Source: Methylococcales bacterium (GTDB lineage: Bacteria > Pseudomonadota > Gammaproteobacteria > Methylococcales > Methylomonadaceae). Taken from it: a stretch of 64,000 nucleotides of DNA. The stretch lies in the NCBI GenBank assembly GCA_026399095.1, contig JAPLRP010000020.1, positions 1 to 64,000 on the forward strand, read 5' to 3'. Positions 46,884 through 55,647 of this stretch are shown piece by piece (within the stretch, counting starts at the first letter, position 1; each line of letters starts with the position of its first letter). Both the position numbers and the translations under genes were made by a program. The notes beneath the pieces are model-generated. The model made no database searches. It was given only the letters and a program-made list of their open reading frames with translations, and had not been told where the DNA came from.

Positions 46884-47546
46884 ATGGAGTTTTCGTATTC
46901 AAAATATAATCCTAAAATCAAACTTTCCTCAAAAGAAATGCTTGAGATCAGCCAGGAAATCAACCAAGAGTTTGCGCCAAATTTGTTAGCAAAAACCACA
47001 ACCCCTACTTATCAATATAATCTTTCGCCACAAGAAATGCTTGAGATCAGTGAAGACATTAGTTTGGACTTTGCACCCAAAGCCTCTAACAACAAGCAAG
47101 AGTTAGTTTTATTACCGATTGACCCGGATCATGTCCATGCCTACTGGAATCTGAGTGATGGCAAAACTAGCGATACACAAAATAATGCTTTCAAGGATCA
47201 GTTAACTTTACGAGTTTATGCAAAGCCTGAAACGACAATAAATATAACTGAAACCAAGTCTTGGTTTGACGTTGCCATTAATAGCATCCAGTCCCAACAA
47301 AACATTTCTTTGCCCAGCCACTCACAACAAAGTGCTTATTCTGCAAGTATAGGCAAACGTGATCAAGACAATACTCTTACTCCATTAGCCTCCTCCAACA
47401 CCACTCATATTCCACTTGGAAAGGTAATACAAGATCCAATTAAAGAAAGTCAGATAATATTTAAGACCCTAACGGAAAGCCCCAAAGTTAATCAGAAAGC
47501 CCCCTTTTTCTGGAAAACGTTCACCTCCGGCCAAAGAGTTAATTAG
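46884..47546 (+). CDS. DUF4912-like protein with a duplicated N-terminal motif
   Basis: LVLLPIDPDHVHAYWNLSDG (DUF4912-type); repeat LSxxEMLEISxxI-xxFAP twice near the N-term. Confidence 0.7.
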   Translation: MEFSYSKYNPKIKLSSKEMLEISQEINQEFAPNLLAKTTTPTYQYNLSPQEMLEISEDISLDFAPKASNNKQELVLLPIDPDHVHAYWNLSDGKTSDTQNNAFKDQLTLRVYAKPETTINITETKSWFDVAINSIQSQQNISLPSHSQQSAYSASIGKRDQDNTLTPLASSNTTHIPLGKVIQDPIKESQIIFKTLTESPKVNQKAPFFWKTFTSGQRVN

Positions 47547-47553
47547 CAGCGAC

Positions 47554-49158
47554 ATGAAAACAGGATTTCTCAGTATCATACTCCATGCCCACCTGCCGTA
47601 TGTTAGGCATCCTGAGCACGAGAGTTTTTTTGAAGAAAACTGGTTATTCGAGGCCATTACCGAATGCTACATTCCCTTAATAGACGCACTGGATAGATTA
47701 CAAAAAGATAAAATTGATTATCGCCTTACCTTGTCACTATCTCCCCCACTAATTTCCATGCTCTGCGATGACTTATTACAAGCTCGCTACTTAAAATATC
47801 TGCATAAACTACTGGAACTGGCTAAAAAAGAAGTTACAAGAACAAAAAAACAAGCTGACTATCAAAAACTGGCCACATATTACCTACAACTTTTTCAAAA
47901 GACACTGGACACCTATCAAAACCAATATAACTGCGATTTATTAAGTGCTTTCAAAAAACATCATGCTGCAGGCACACTCGAACTCATAACCTGTGCCGCT
48001 ACTCACGGCTTTCTACCCCTACTAAATATTAGTGAAACAGCTGTTCGCAACCAGATCAACATCGGCGTTAAAACATTTGAAGCTCACTTAGGTTTTTCAC
48101 CTGCTGGTTTTTGGATCCCTGAGTGTGCTTATTATCCAGGCTTAGAAACGCTATTGGCTGAAGCCGGCATTAACTATTTCTTTGTTGATACCCACGGCAT
48201 AACAGATGCCACTGAATCACCCAAAAATGGTGTTTATGCACCCTTGGATTGTGGAAATGGCGTAACCGCCTTTGGTCGAGATCCGGAATCATCACGGCAA
48301 GTCTGGAGCTCTCAAGAAGGCTATCCCGGCGATTATGATTATCGCGAATACTACAAAGACATCGGTTTTGATCTTGATTTTGATTATATCGCGCCCTATA
48401 TACTTGATAGCGAAATTCGCATCAATACCGGCATTAAATACTATCGGGTAACCGGCAAGGACTTGCCAAAAGAACTCTATAACCCGCAAAAAGCCCTGGC
48501 AAAAGCACACGAACATGCCCAAGACTTTATCAATAAACGTCAATTGCAAATAGAGGCACTTAATGCCACTATGGATAGACCACCTATTATTATCGCGCCC
48601 TACGATGCAGAGCTATTTGGACATTGGTGGTTTGAAGGGCCCCATTGGTTGGAAAAAATACTCAGACTAGCTAGCGAACAAACCAACAAAGTTCAAACCA
48701 TCACTTGCAGTGATTATTTAAAACAACAACAAACAGCACATCAAGTCGCAACACCTTCAGCATCTACTTGGGGGGATCAGGGTTACTCGAGCTACTGGCT
48801 TAATGAAACCAACGACTGGATATATCCCTTTTTACATCAAGCCGAGACAGAGATGGAAAAGCTGGCCTCTGACTTGCAAGGCTTAAGCGTCACTTCCTTA
48901 CAAACTCGCGCATTAAACCAAGCAGCACGATCTATTTTATTGGCGCAAGCATCTGATTGGCCATTTATCATGAAATCAGGTACTACGACCGAGTATGCAA
49001 ATAAACGCATAACTGACCATCTGGCACGCTTTAATTATTTACATGACTGTATCCGTAAAAACAGAATTGACGAACGCCATTTAACTGCACTGGAAATCAT
49101 GGATAACATTTTTCCGGATATTGATTTCCGGGACTACAATCCCAAGAAAACACGATGA
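47554..49158 (+). CDS. Glycoside hydrolase family 57 (1,4-alpha-glucan branching enzyme-like)
   Basis: LSIILHAHLPYVRHPE, GFWIPECAYYPGLE, IIAPYDAELFGHWWFEGP. Confidence 0.93.
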   Translation: MKTGFLSIILHAHLPYVRHPEHESFFEENWLFEAITECYIPLIDALDRLQKDKIDYRLTLSLSPPLISMLCDDLLQARYLKYLHKLLELAKKEVTRTKKQADYQKLATYYLQLFQKTLDTYQNQYNCDLLSAFKKHHAAGTLELITCAATHGFLPLLNISETAVRNQINIGVKTFEAHLGFSPAGFWIPECAYYPGLETLLAEAGINYFFVDTHGITDATESPKNGVYAPLDCGNGVTAFGRDPESSRQVWSSQEGYPGDYDYREYYKDIGFDLDFDYIAPYILDSEIRINTGIKYYRVTGKDLPKELYNPQKALAKAHEHAQDFINKRQLQIEALNATMDRPPIIIAPYDAELFGHWWFEGPHWLEKILRLASEQTNKVQTITCSDYLKQQQTAHQVATPSASTWGDQGYSSYWLNETNDWIYPFLHQAETEMEKLASDLQGLSVTSLQTRALNQAARSILLAQASDWPFIMKSGTTTEYANKRITDHLARFNYLHDCIRKNRIDERHLTALEIMDNIFPDIDFRDYNPKKTR

Positions 49159-49649
49159 GCGAACCCAGCACACAAGAACTTGAAGATATAAAGCAGCGCT
49201 ATCATAAGCTACTGACTTCACAGCAAACGCTTATGCTCTCAACTGCGTCAATTTCCGGCACCGCTGATATTAGCTATGCGCCTTTTATACGTAATGATTT
49301 AGGCGTATTTTATATTTTTGTCAGTGAAATGGCTCGCCACACCAACAACTTATTAACCAATCCCCAAGCATCGATACTATTTATCCGGCCAGAAGCTGAA
49401 TGCAATAACCTATTTGCACGAGAACGCGCAGTGATAAACTGCACTGTCAAAGAAATACCTAAAGAGGATAAAACTTACCCCCTGCAACTGGATGCCTTAC
49501 AAGATAAATTTGGCGAAGTAGTTGCTTTATTACGATCATTATCTGATTTTCATTTATTCGCATTGGAACCTCAAAATGGACGCTATATTATTGGCTTTGG
49601 GCGGGCCTTTACCCTTGATGTAAATAATGACAACTTGCTTCCTATCTAG
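49155..49649 (+). CDS. Pyridoxamine 5'-phosphate oxidase / HugZ-like protein
   Basis: TLMLSTASISGTADISYAPFIR...FALEPQNGRYIIGFGRAF. Confidence 0.85.
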   Translation: MSEPSTQELEDIKQRYHKLLTSQQTLMLSTASISGTADISYAPFIRNDLGVFYIFVSEMARHTNNLLTNPQASILFIRPEAECNNLFARERAVINCTVKEIPKEDKTYPLQLDALQDKFGEVVALLRSLSDFHLFALEPQNGRYIIGFGRAFTLDVNNDNLLPI

Positions 49650-49666
49650 CTTTATCTTATCTATAA

Positions 49667-50173
49667 ATGAGTGTTTTAATTTTACAAATCATCATCAAAC
49701 AATGGGATAAAAGCCAACGAACCGATGCCCATGTTCAGTTACGAGCCAATAAAGCAGACCACTTTCCGCTCAACTTTCCACCGGCTTTTTATGCTTTAAA
49801 TCAGCAATGTGTCATTGATCAGCACGGTGATGACATTCAGGGTAACCGCCTAAAATATTCACTAGCAGCTAATGACAGCCTATTATTTGATCGGTTTCAA
49901 ATCTCTTTGGTCAACAATAGCCTTACTTATTTAGGTGCAAACTCAACTATATCACCCCAAGAACTAGAGAACCTGGATAATCAATGGCTACAATACAATT
50001 ATAACTGGCGCTATAGTATCTTTGAATCTGACCGATATTATTGGTTATATGAAGAAGTGACCTTAAATGCCATTCATTTAAAACAACTAGATGAACTCAT
50101 TTTTTTAAACACTAAACCAGCCATCATTTATAATGATATTAGTGAGTTAGATGCCATCAGAAAGCAGACATGA
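49667..50173 (+). CDS. Hypothetical protein
   Basis: 168 aa ORF in a same-strand cluster, overlaps the next start by 4 bp. Confidence 0.7.
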   Translation: MSVLILQIIIKQWDKSQRTDAHVQLRANKADHFPLNFPPAFYALNQQCVIDQHGDDIQGNRLKYSLAANDSLLFDRFQISLVNNSLTYLGANSTISPQELENLDNQWLQYNYNWRYSIFESDRYYWLYEEVTLNAIHLKQLDELIFLNTKPAIIYNDISELDAIRKQT

Positions 50174-50820
50174 AACAAATAAATAAAGAATTAACCGACA
50201 TTGAAACCATAACACTCAGTCATTACAATGAAAATGCAAGTGCATTTTGGAGTGGCACAAAAGATCACGATGTCACGCAAAACTATGCGGCTTTTTTAGC
50301 GCCCTTTTCAAAAAACAAAGTACTGGATATCTTGGATCTCGGTTGCGGCCCCGGTAGAGATGTGAGTTACTTTAAATCATTAGGTCACAAACCAATTGGG
50401 ATCGATGGCAGTGAAGTCTTTTGCAACATGGCTCGCCAATACACCAACTGTACTATCCTCCATCAGAAATTTCTTAGCCTTGATCTATCCGGACTGGTCT
50501 TCGATGGTATTTTTGCCAATGCCTCTTTATTCCATGTTCCCAGTCAAGAATTACCCCGCGTTCTTAATGAGCTAAAAGCGGCCTTAAGACCCGGTGGTAT
50601 CCTGTTCTTATCCAATCCTCGCGGAAATGATGAAGGCTGGTCTGGCCAACGCTATGGTCATTATATGCAACTGGAAACCAGCAGAGTATTTTTGGAGGCA
50701 GCTGGCTTTAACATAATCGACCATTATTACCGGCCTTTTGGCAAACTCCTTCATGAACAACCGTGGTTAGCCATCGTTGCTCAAGCGAATAGAATCACAG
50801 AAGACTATACTGAACAATAA
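50170..50820 (+). CDS. Class I SAM-dependent methyltransferase
   Basis: ILDLGCGPGRDVSYFKSLGHKPIGIDGS, LRPGGILFLS. Confidence 0.92.
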   Translation: MKQINKELTDIETITLSHYNENASAFWSGTKDHDVTQNYAAFLAPFSKNKVLDILDLGCGPGRDVSYFKSLGHKPIGIDGSEVFCNMARQYTNCTILHQKFLSLDLSGLVFDGIFANASLFHVPSQELPRVLNELKAALRPGGILFLSNPRGNDEGWSGQRYGHYMQLETSRVFLEAAGFNIIDHYYRPFGKLLHEQPWLAIVAQANRITEDYTEQ

Positions 50821-50847
50821 ATACGCATAACTTACAGAGGAATCTTT

Positions 50848-51414
50848 ATGAAAATGACTGTTTTTGCATTAATCATCGGTACACTATTCAGCTTTTCTAC
50901 CCAAGCTGCTACTTCTTATACTGTTGATCCCAAACATACCTTTCCAAGTTTTGAAGTTAATCATCTCGGCTTTTCAATTCAAAGAGGCCGATTTAATCAA
51001 ACCAAAGGAAAAATAAAACTTGATCCTGAATTATCAGCAGGCAGTATAGAAATTACCATAGAAACCGCCTCAATCGACACAGGACTAGCCGATCTGGAAA
51101 AGCATTTACGTGGCAACGACTTTCTTGATGCCAAACGCTATCCACAAATAACTTTCCTATCAAATAGACTAAGCTTTAATAAAGATCAACTGATTGCGGC
51201 TGATGGCTTATTAACCTTACATGGCATTGCCAAACCCGTGCATCTAACCGTTGATCATTTTAATTGCGGAATGAATATAATTACCTTAAAAAACACCTGC
51301 GGTGCTAATGTAACAACGACCATTAAACGCTCTGATTTTGGCATAGACAAATATGTCCCCAAAATAGCAGATGACGTGATAATTAACATTCAAATAGAAG
51401 CGACCAAAGATTAA
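50848..51414 (+). CDS. YceI family periplasmic protein
   Basis: Signal peptide; YTVDPKHTFPSFEVNHLGFSIQRGRF...SDFGIDKYVP. Confidence 0.93.
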   Translation: MKMTVFALIIGTLFSFSTQAATSYTVDPKHTFPSFEVNHLGFSIQRGRFNQTKGKIKLDPELSAGSIEITIETASIDTGLADLEKHLRGNDFLDAKRYPQITFLSNRLSFNKDQLIAADGLLTLHGIAKPVHLTVDHFNCGMNIITLKNTCGANVTTTIKRSDFGIDKYVPKIADDVIINIQIEATKD

Positions 51415-51444
51415 TTTAGTCACCTTAACTAAAAGGAATAGACC

Positions 51445-52050
51445 ATGAAACTTTATTACAGCCCGGGCGCCTGCTCCTTATCACCGCATATCGTAACCTG
51501 CGAAGCAGAACTCCCCCTTGAACTAATCAAAGTCGATTTAAACAACAAACTCACCGAAACCAAAGAAGACTTCCAGCAACTCAACCCTAACGGTTATGTC
51601 CCTCTTTTAATACTTGATGATGGCAACCAACTCACCGAAGGGCCCGCCATTGTTCAATATCTTGCCGATCAGGCACCTGATAAGAAATTAATTCCACTGG
51701 CAGGTACGTTTGAACGCTATAAAGCACAACAATGGTTAAACTTTATTTCCACCGAAATCCACAAAAGCTTCGGACTCTTGTTTAATCCTGCGGCTTCTGA
51801 CGCTACTAAAGAACTGGCCGTTGATATCCTAAAGAAACGCTTGGCAATAGTCGCCGAACAACTATCCTCACAACCTTATTTACTCGGTGAAACTTTCAGC
51901 GTAGCGGATGCTTATTTATTCGTGACCCTCAGTTGGGGACAATATGTAAACGTTGATATTTCCCGTTGGCCAGCCTTGGCAAGATATGCGGATAAAATTT
52001 CCGAACGGCCTGCCGTACAAAAAGCCATGAAAGCAGAAGGACTTATTTGA
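51445..52050 (+). CDS. gstA: Glutathione S-transferase
   Basis: MKLYYSPGACSLSPHIVTCEAELPLELIKVDL; C-term FSVADAYLFVTLSW. Confidence 0.93.
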   Translation: MKLYYSPGACSLSPHIVTCEAELPLELIKVDLNNKLTETKEDFQQLNPNGYVPLLILDDGNQLTEGPAIVQYLADQAPDKKLIPLAGTFERYKAQQWLNFISTEIHKSFGLLFNPAASDATKELAVDILKKRLAIVAEQLSSQPYLLGETFSVADAYLFVTLSWGQYVNVDISRWPALARYADKISERPAVQKAMKAEGLI

Positions 52051-52110
52051 TTATATATCTCATTAAAATGCTAACTTAGTCGTTAGTATCATAGTACTAA
52101 GAACAATACC

Positions 52111-52163
52111 TAAGTGCAGCGTCATGCATCCTGATGCCCTATTGATGTATGACGTTGCACTTA
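52111..52163. repeat. Long inverted repeat / hairpin
   Basis: TAAGTGCAGCGTCATGCATC (52111-52130) and GATGTATGACGTTGCACTTA (52144-52163): 20-bp arms, 2 mismatches that become G-U pairs in RNA, 13-nt loop. Confidence 0.75.
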
Positions 52164-52466
52164 TAAACCCTACCTGCTACTTCGGTTACCGGTCGTGGTA
52201 TTGTAACCTCGACCGAAACCTTTGAAGATTCTATAGCTTTCAAATCGTGAGTAACAAACTGCAAGCCGCGTCAACCCGATAAAATGCGCTAATAAGAACT
52301 GCCGTCAGGGCTATTATTAACGTAATAAAAAGATGCATCCTATCCCATCCCAAAGCACCTTTGCCATCAATCGTTAATCAAAATAATCTCGTTTAAATGC
52401 ATCCAAAACTCAAAACAGATTATTGGAGAAAAAGCAGTAACACCCAGCCGTTTAGAAAAGTAATTA

Positions 52467-52775
52467 TTGACATCTCTATGCTTGAGAAAATACTATACCT
52501 TACATGACATTCAGACAAAAAAAATACACTTCTCCCCCGAGAAAAACGCTCTATTAAAAGCTGAAAGAGGCGTTGGTTTTGAGGATGTATTATTAGCCAT
52601 CGAAATGGGGCATGTGTTAGATGATTTAGCGCATTTCAATCCTGAAAAATATCCAAATCAGTCTGTATTTATCATTTTAATCACTATTAAAAATTATGTT
52701 TATATAGTGCCTTATGTTGAAGATGATATTAGTATTTTTTTTAAAAACCATTATCCCTCCTCGAAAAATGAATAA
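52467..52775 (+). CDS. BrnT-like toxin, C-terminus apparently frameshifted at a T8 tract (TTG start; 52482 TTG also possible)
   Basis: FSPEKNALLKAERGVGFEDVLLAIEMGHVLDD...YPNQSVFIILITIKNYVYIVPYVED; removal of one T restores IFLKTIIPPRK. Confidence 0.75.
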   Translation: MTSLCLRKYYTLHDIQTKKIHFSPEKNALLKAERGVGFEDVLLAIEMGHVLDDLAHFNPEKYPNQSVFIILITIKNYVYIVPYVEDDISIFFKNHYPSSKNE

Positions 52776-52798
52776 GCGTTACAACAAGGCGGCAAGAA

Positions 52799-53074
52799 AT
52801 GACTAAGTTAAATTTTGATAGTTTTGAACAAGATATTCTCGACAGTTTGGAGAATGATAAATGGCATAGTAAAAATAATATTCAGGAACGGTTAGTTGAG
52901 CTGCAAGGGTTTTTGAAGTATGAAAAGAAAAAAACGGTTTCCATCAGACTATCCGAAAACGATCTTTATGAACTAAAAAGAAAAGGGCTGGAAAATGGTC
53001 TGCCGTATCAAAATATTATACAAATGTTGGTGCATCAATATACAGCTAACAAAATCCATCTTGATGTTTCATGA
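52799..53074 (+). CDS. CopG/ribbon-helix-helix-like antitoxin partner
   Basis: FEQDILDSLENDKW...VSIRLSENDLYELKRKGLENGLPYQNIIQMLVHQYT. Confidence 0.78.
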   Translation: MTKLNFDSFEQDILDSLENDKWHSKNNIQERLVELQGFLKYEKKKTVSIRLSENDLYELKRKGLENGLPYQNIIQMLVHQYTANKIHLDVS

Positions 53075-53149
53075 GCGAATAAACCGATAAGATACGATAG
53101 TTTGAATGCGGGCATTGATTGTGCTTTTTATGCCCCGAGCCGATCACGT

Positions 53150-53483
53150 CTACTGAAACAATTGTTTAAGCGCATCATTCACAGATTGAAGTCCGCATTT
53201 GACAACTTACCAGCCAGCCTGATAATCAACCGATATCCAAAGTAAATAGTTTCATACGGACAATAGACGAGGAACTAAGTCCCGCTTCATGTAGATCTGA
53301 GATAGGCACATCCAATAACCAATTAGAATTTTTGGCACTTGTTATCATCGCCAATACTGAATGCTGCACTGAACTGTTAAAAGTAGCACTGAACAGAAGC
53401 AATGCAGGTCGCCTTTAGCTTGCCTCTTTGTCCGTGAAAGGGAAAGGCACAACTACCACAGAAAACTTTTCAAAGATCAGCAT
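53150..53483 (-). pseudogene. Decayed MazF/PemK-family toxin
   Basis: Minus strand from ATG 53483: MLIFEKFSVVVVPFPFTDKEAS*RRPALLLFSATFNSSVQHSVLAMITSAKNSNWLLDVPISDLHEAGLSSSSIVRMKLFTLDIG*; then LIIRLAGKLSNAD and LQSVNDALKQLFQ* in other frames. Confidence 0.85.
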
Positions 53484-53697
53484 AGGCTTCATCATCCGCA
53501 GCGGACTCCCATTCGCTCAAGGTGCCTTGTAGTGCTTCTGAAAAAACTTTATCTATAGGTGGCGCTTTACGTAAATGAACGCCGGCCTGATCAATTTCAA
53601 AGACTATCGAATCGCCTTCACGTAGTTTCAAGGCTTTAAGAACCGAAGGGGGAATGATAGCTTGATTATGATGGATTAATTGACTGTTGGTTTGCAT
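53470..53697 (-). CDS. AbrB/SpoVT-domain (MazE-like) antitoxin
   Basis: NQAIIPPSVLKALKLREGDSIVFEIDQAGVHLRKA; its 3' end overlaps the start of the toxin remnant. Confidence 0.85.
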   Translation of the reverse strand: MQTNSQLIHHNQAIIPPSVLKALKLREGDSIVFEIDQAGVHLRKAPPIDKVFSEALQGTLSEWESAADDEAYADL

Positions 53698-53911
53698 ACG
53701 TTAAACTCCAAATTCGACAATCTACTTTAGCAAAAATTAACAAAATCTGCCATTTCCCTATTGAAAACTAAAAAATCATTAACTGCTTATCATTAAGCAG
53801 GTGTCTTGTCATTGCCAACGAACGTATAGATAGAGTGCAAATAAACCTGCACAAAGCCCTCTCTAAAAGCTCGGTTAGTATCAAGAAATTTTTTATCATA
53901 CTACCAGCGTT

Positions 53912-54112
53912 TCAATAATGATCAGATTGTGGTGGTAATTGCAAAGCTTCAGGAGCATCGTCACCTACGGCAAAGGGGGCTTTGCCATTCCACTGCACTG
54001 AATACTGCCCAAGGCGGCGTTTGCGTTCCAACGTTTTGCTGACCGCTTGACGTAAACAATCCAGCATGGCTTTTGTGTCTGGGCTTAAGGGGGAATTAGC
54101 CTGTTCACTCAT
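53912..54112 (-). CDS. Small protein partner of zeta-like ATPase
   Basis: 66 aa, KAMLDCLRQAVSKTLERKRRLGQYSVQWNGKAP; starts overlapping the end of the zeta-like gene. Confidence 0.7.
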   Translation of the reverse strand: MSEQANSPLSPDTKAMLDCLRQAVSKTLERKRRLGQYSVQWNGKAPFAVGDDAPEALQLPPQSDHY

Positions 54113-54680
54113 GTGAGCTTCCTTTTTTTATTAAGTTAAAAAAATCAGTGTGTAGAACGCTACGAACAATGCCGGTTTGTTGAAATATCAACTCAGGCTT
54201 ATCATCGGTATTCATAAAGCAGCGCACCTGATTGACCTTAGGCGCAAAAACATTTAACAAGTTATGCAAGCTACGTGGAAAACGCCGAATTAAATCAGCT
54301 TCTGCAATAGTATGTCCTCCGTGGCTAACACGCTCGGCTACTCGCAGACGCGACATATCGGCATTAGGCAAAGCCAGATAGACCAACTCCACTCGCCAAC
54401 CTGTTACTTGCAAGCGCTCTACCAGCTTAAAGTAACTTCGCCCCGAAAGTGTCGTTTCAAAAGCAAAATCCTGTCGCGCGGCAATACAGCCCTCAAGTTC
54501 ACACAAGAACAAACGACTGGCAGCCAATAAGTGCTGTTCCGGTGCCAACGGTGACAATCCGGCAGCAATCAAGTCAGCATTGATAAACCGTCGACAGCCC
54601 GCTACCATGGGTAAATACTCCAGGGCAAAGGTAGTTTTACCTGCTCCGTTTGGTCCGGCTATAATCCAACAAGTTGGCAT
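54105..54680 (-). CDS. Zeta-toxin-like P-loop ATPase/kinase
   Basis: WIIAGPNGAGKTTFALEYLP, INADLIAAGLSP, FAFETTLSGRSY, LRVAERVSHGGH. Confidence 0.85.
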   Translation of the reverse strand: MPTCWIIAGPNGAGKTTFALEYLPMVAGCRRFINADLIAAGLSPLAPEQHLLAASRLFLCELEGCIAARQDFAFETTLSGRSYFKLVERLQVTGWRVELVYLALPNADMSRLRVAERVSHGGHTIAEADLIRRFPRSLHNLLNVFAPKVNQVRCFMNTDDKPELIFQQTGIVRSVLHTDFFNLIKKGSSHE

Positions 54681-54787
54681 CTACACAACTCCTCAATCAC
54701 CTAAAAGCATACGTTCAACTTCGGCTTTAGAATCGGAAAGTATTTGAATCTGTTTAATATTCATCTATTTGATCTTTCTCTTAATTC

Positions 54788-54994
54788 TTAAATTGAGCAA
54801 AATTCGTCATTAAAATCATCCGCTATATGGATCTTGCCTTTAAACTGGCCAAATTGGCGTTTCTTAAGAGGTGGAGCGCTAATCGTTTCAAGCAAAACAA
54901 TCACTTTTGCTACTTGCGGCGGGTAATCGTCTGGCAATTGCAGATGTATCTGGTGATTTTCATCTATTGTGGCTTGTAGTTCAATGGCTTGCAT
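54788..54994 (-). CDS. Orphan VapB/DUF2281-like antitoxin
   Basis: IELQATIDENHQIHLQLPDDYPPQVAKVIVLLE...RQFGQFKGKIHIADDFNDEF; no PIN toxin in the following sequence. Confidence 0.6.
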   Translation of the reverse strand: MQAIELQATIDENHQIHLQLPDDYPPQVAKVIVLLETISAPPLKKRQFGQFKGKIHIADDFNDEFCSI

Positions 54995-55124
54995 AGTGAC
55001 CTCTTGAGTAATAGACAGTTTATAGAAGTTTTAAATTTTCTGCCCCGTTTTAAGAGCAATTAACTATTTTCTTTTCCCTTGTAAAGGGCCTAACTATACC
55101 AAGCTGCAATAGCGCTGTAAAAAA

Positions 55125-55556
55125 TTAATCTCTACAATAAAAATGATCAACATAACGCTTTTTGCCGGTTGCTAAATATGCATAACAACCGCCATTTTTA
55201 CCGATATAGTATTCGGTGTTGCTTGTCGCCATAGTTAACCGTCTGCCAGAATAGTGCGGCGTAGGACAATCCTTACGCTCCCAACTATCTTTTGCCTTAC
55301 TTTCTGCAACGGTTTGCCATTGCATGTTTCGGGGTGCATCGGCACCACCGCAGGCTAAAGCGATAATATGATCAATAATATAGCCAGGGCAACTTCCCCG
55401 TCGATTACCATTTGAAGGACAGGGATGTGAAGCTTTAAAATTGTTTTTTGCTGCCTGACTTCTTACTTGTTTGGCATCAACCATTAAGGGTGTCATAGCA
55501 CTTACACTTATTAAACCAATACCAACACAGCTTAATAATTTTTTGGATAAGATCAT
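55125..55556 (-). CDS. Exported HNH-endonuclease-like protein
   Basis: Signal peptide-like N-term; HPCPSNGNRRGSCPGYIIDHIIALACGGADAPRNMQWQTVAESKAKDSWE; C-term YIGKNGGCYAYLATGKKRYVDHFYC. Confidence 0.8.
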   Translation of the reverse strand: MILSKKLLSCVGIGLISVSAMTPLMVDAKQVRSQAAKNNFKASHPCPSNGNRRGSCPGYIIDHIIALACGGADAPRNMQWQTVAESKAKDSWERKDCPTPHYSGRRLTMATSNTEYYIGKNGGCYAYLATGKKRYVDHFYCRD

Positions 55557-55647
55557 GTCACTCCCAACAGATTAATTTGGTAAGAAACAAGATTTGTTAT
55601 CGGGCTCTGGCACCTATCAGGCGATAAAAAATTAATAAAATAATCTG

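Noticed and set aside
52111-52163. Treating the 20-bp hairpin as an intrinsic terminator of gstA
   Set aside because: No U-tract follows on either strand (TTATAAACCC downstream), so a plain terminator is a poor fit.
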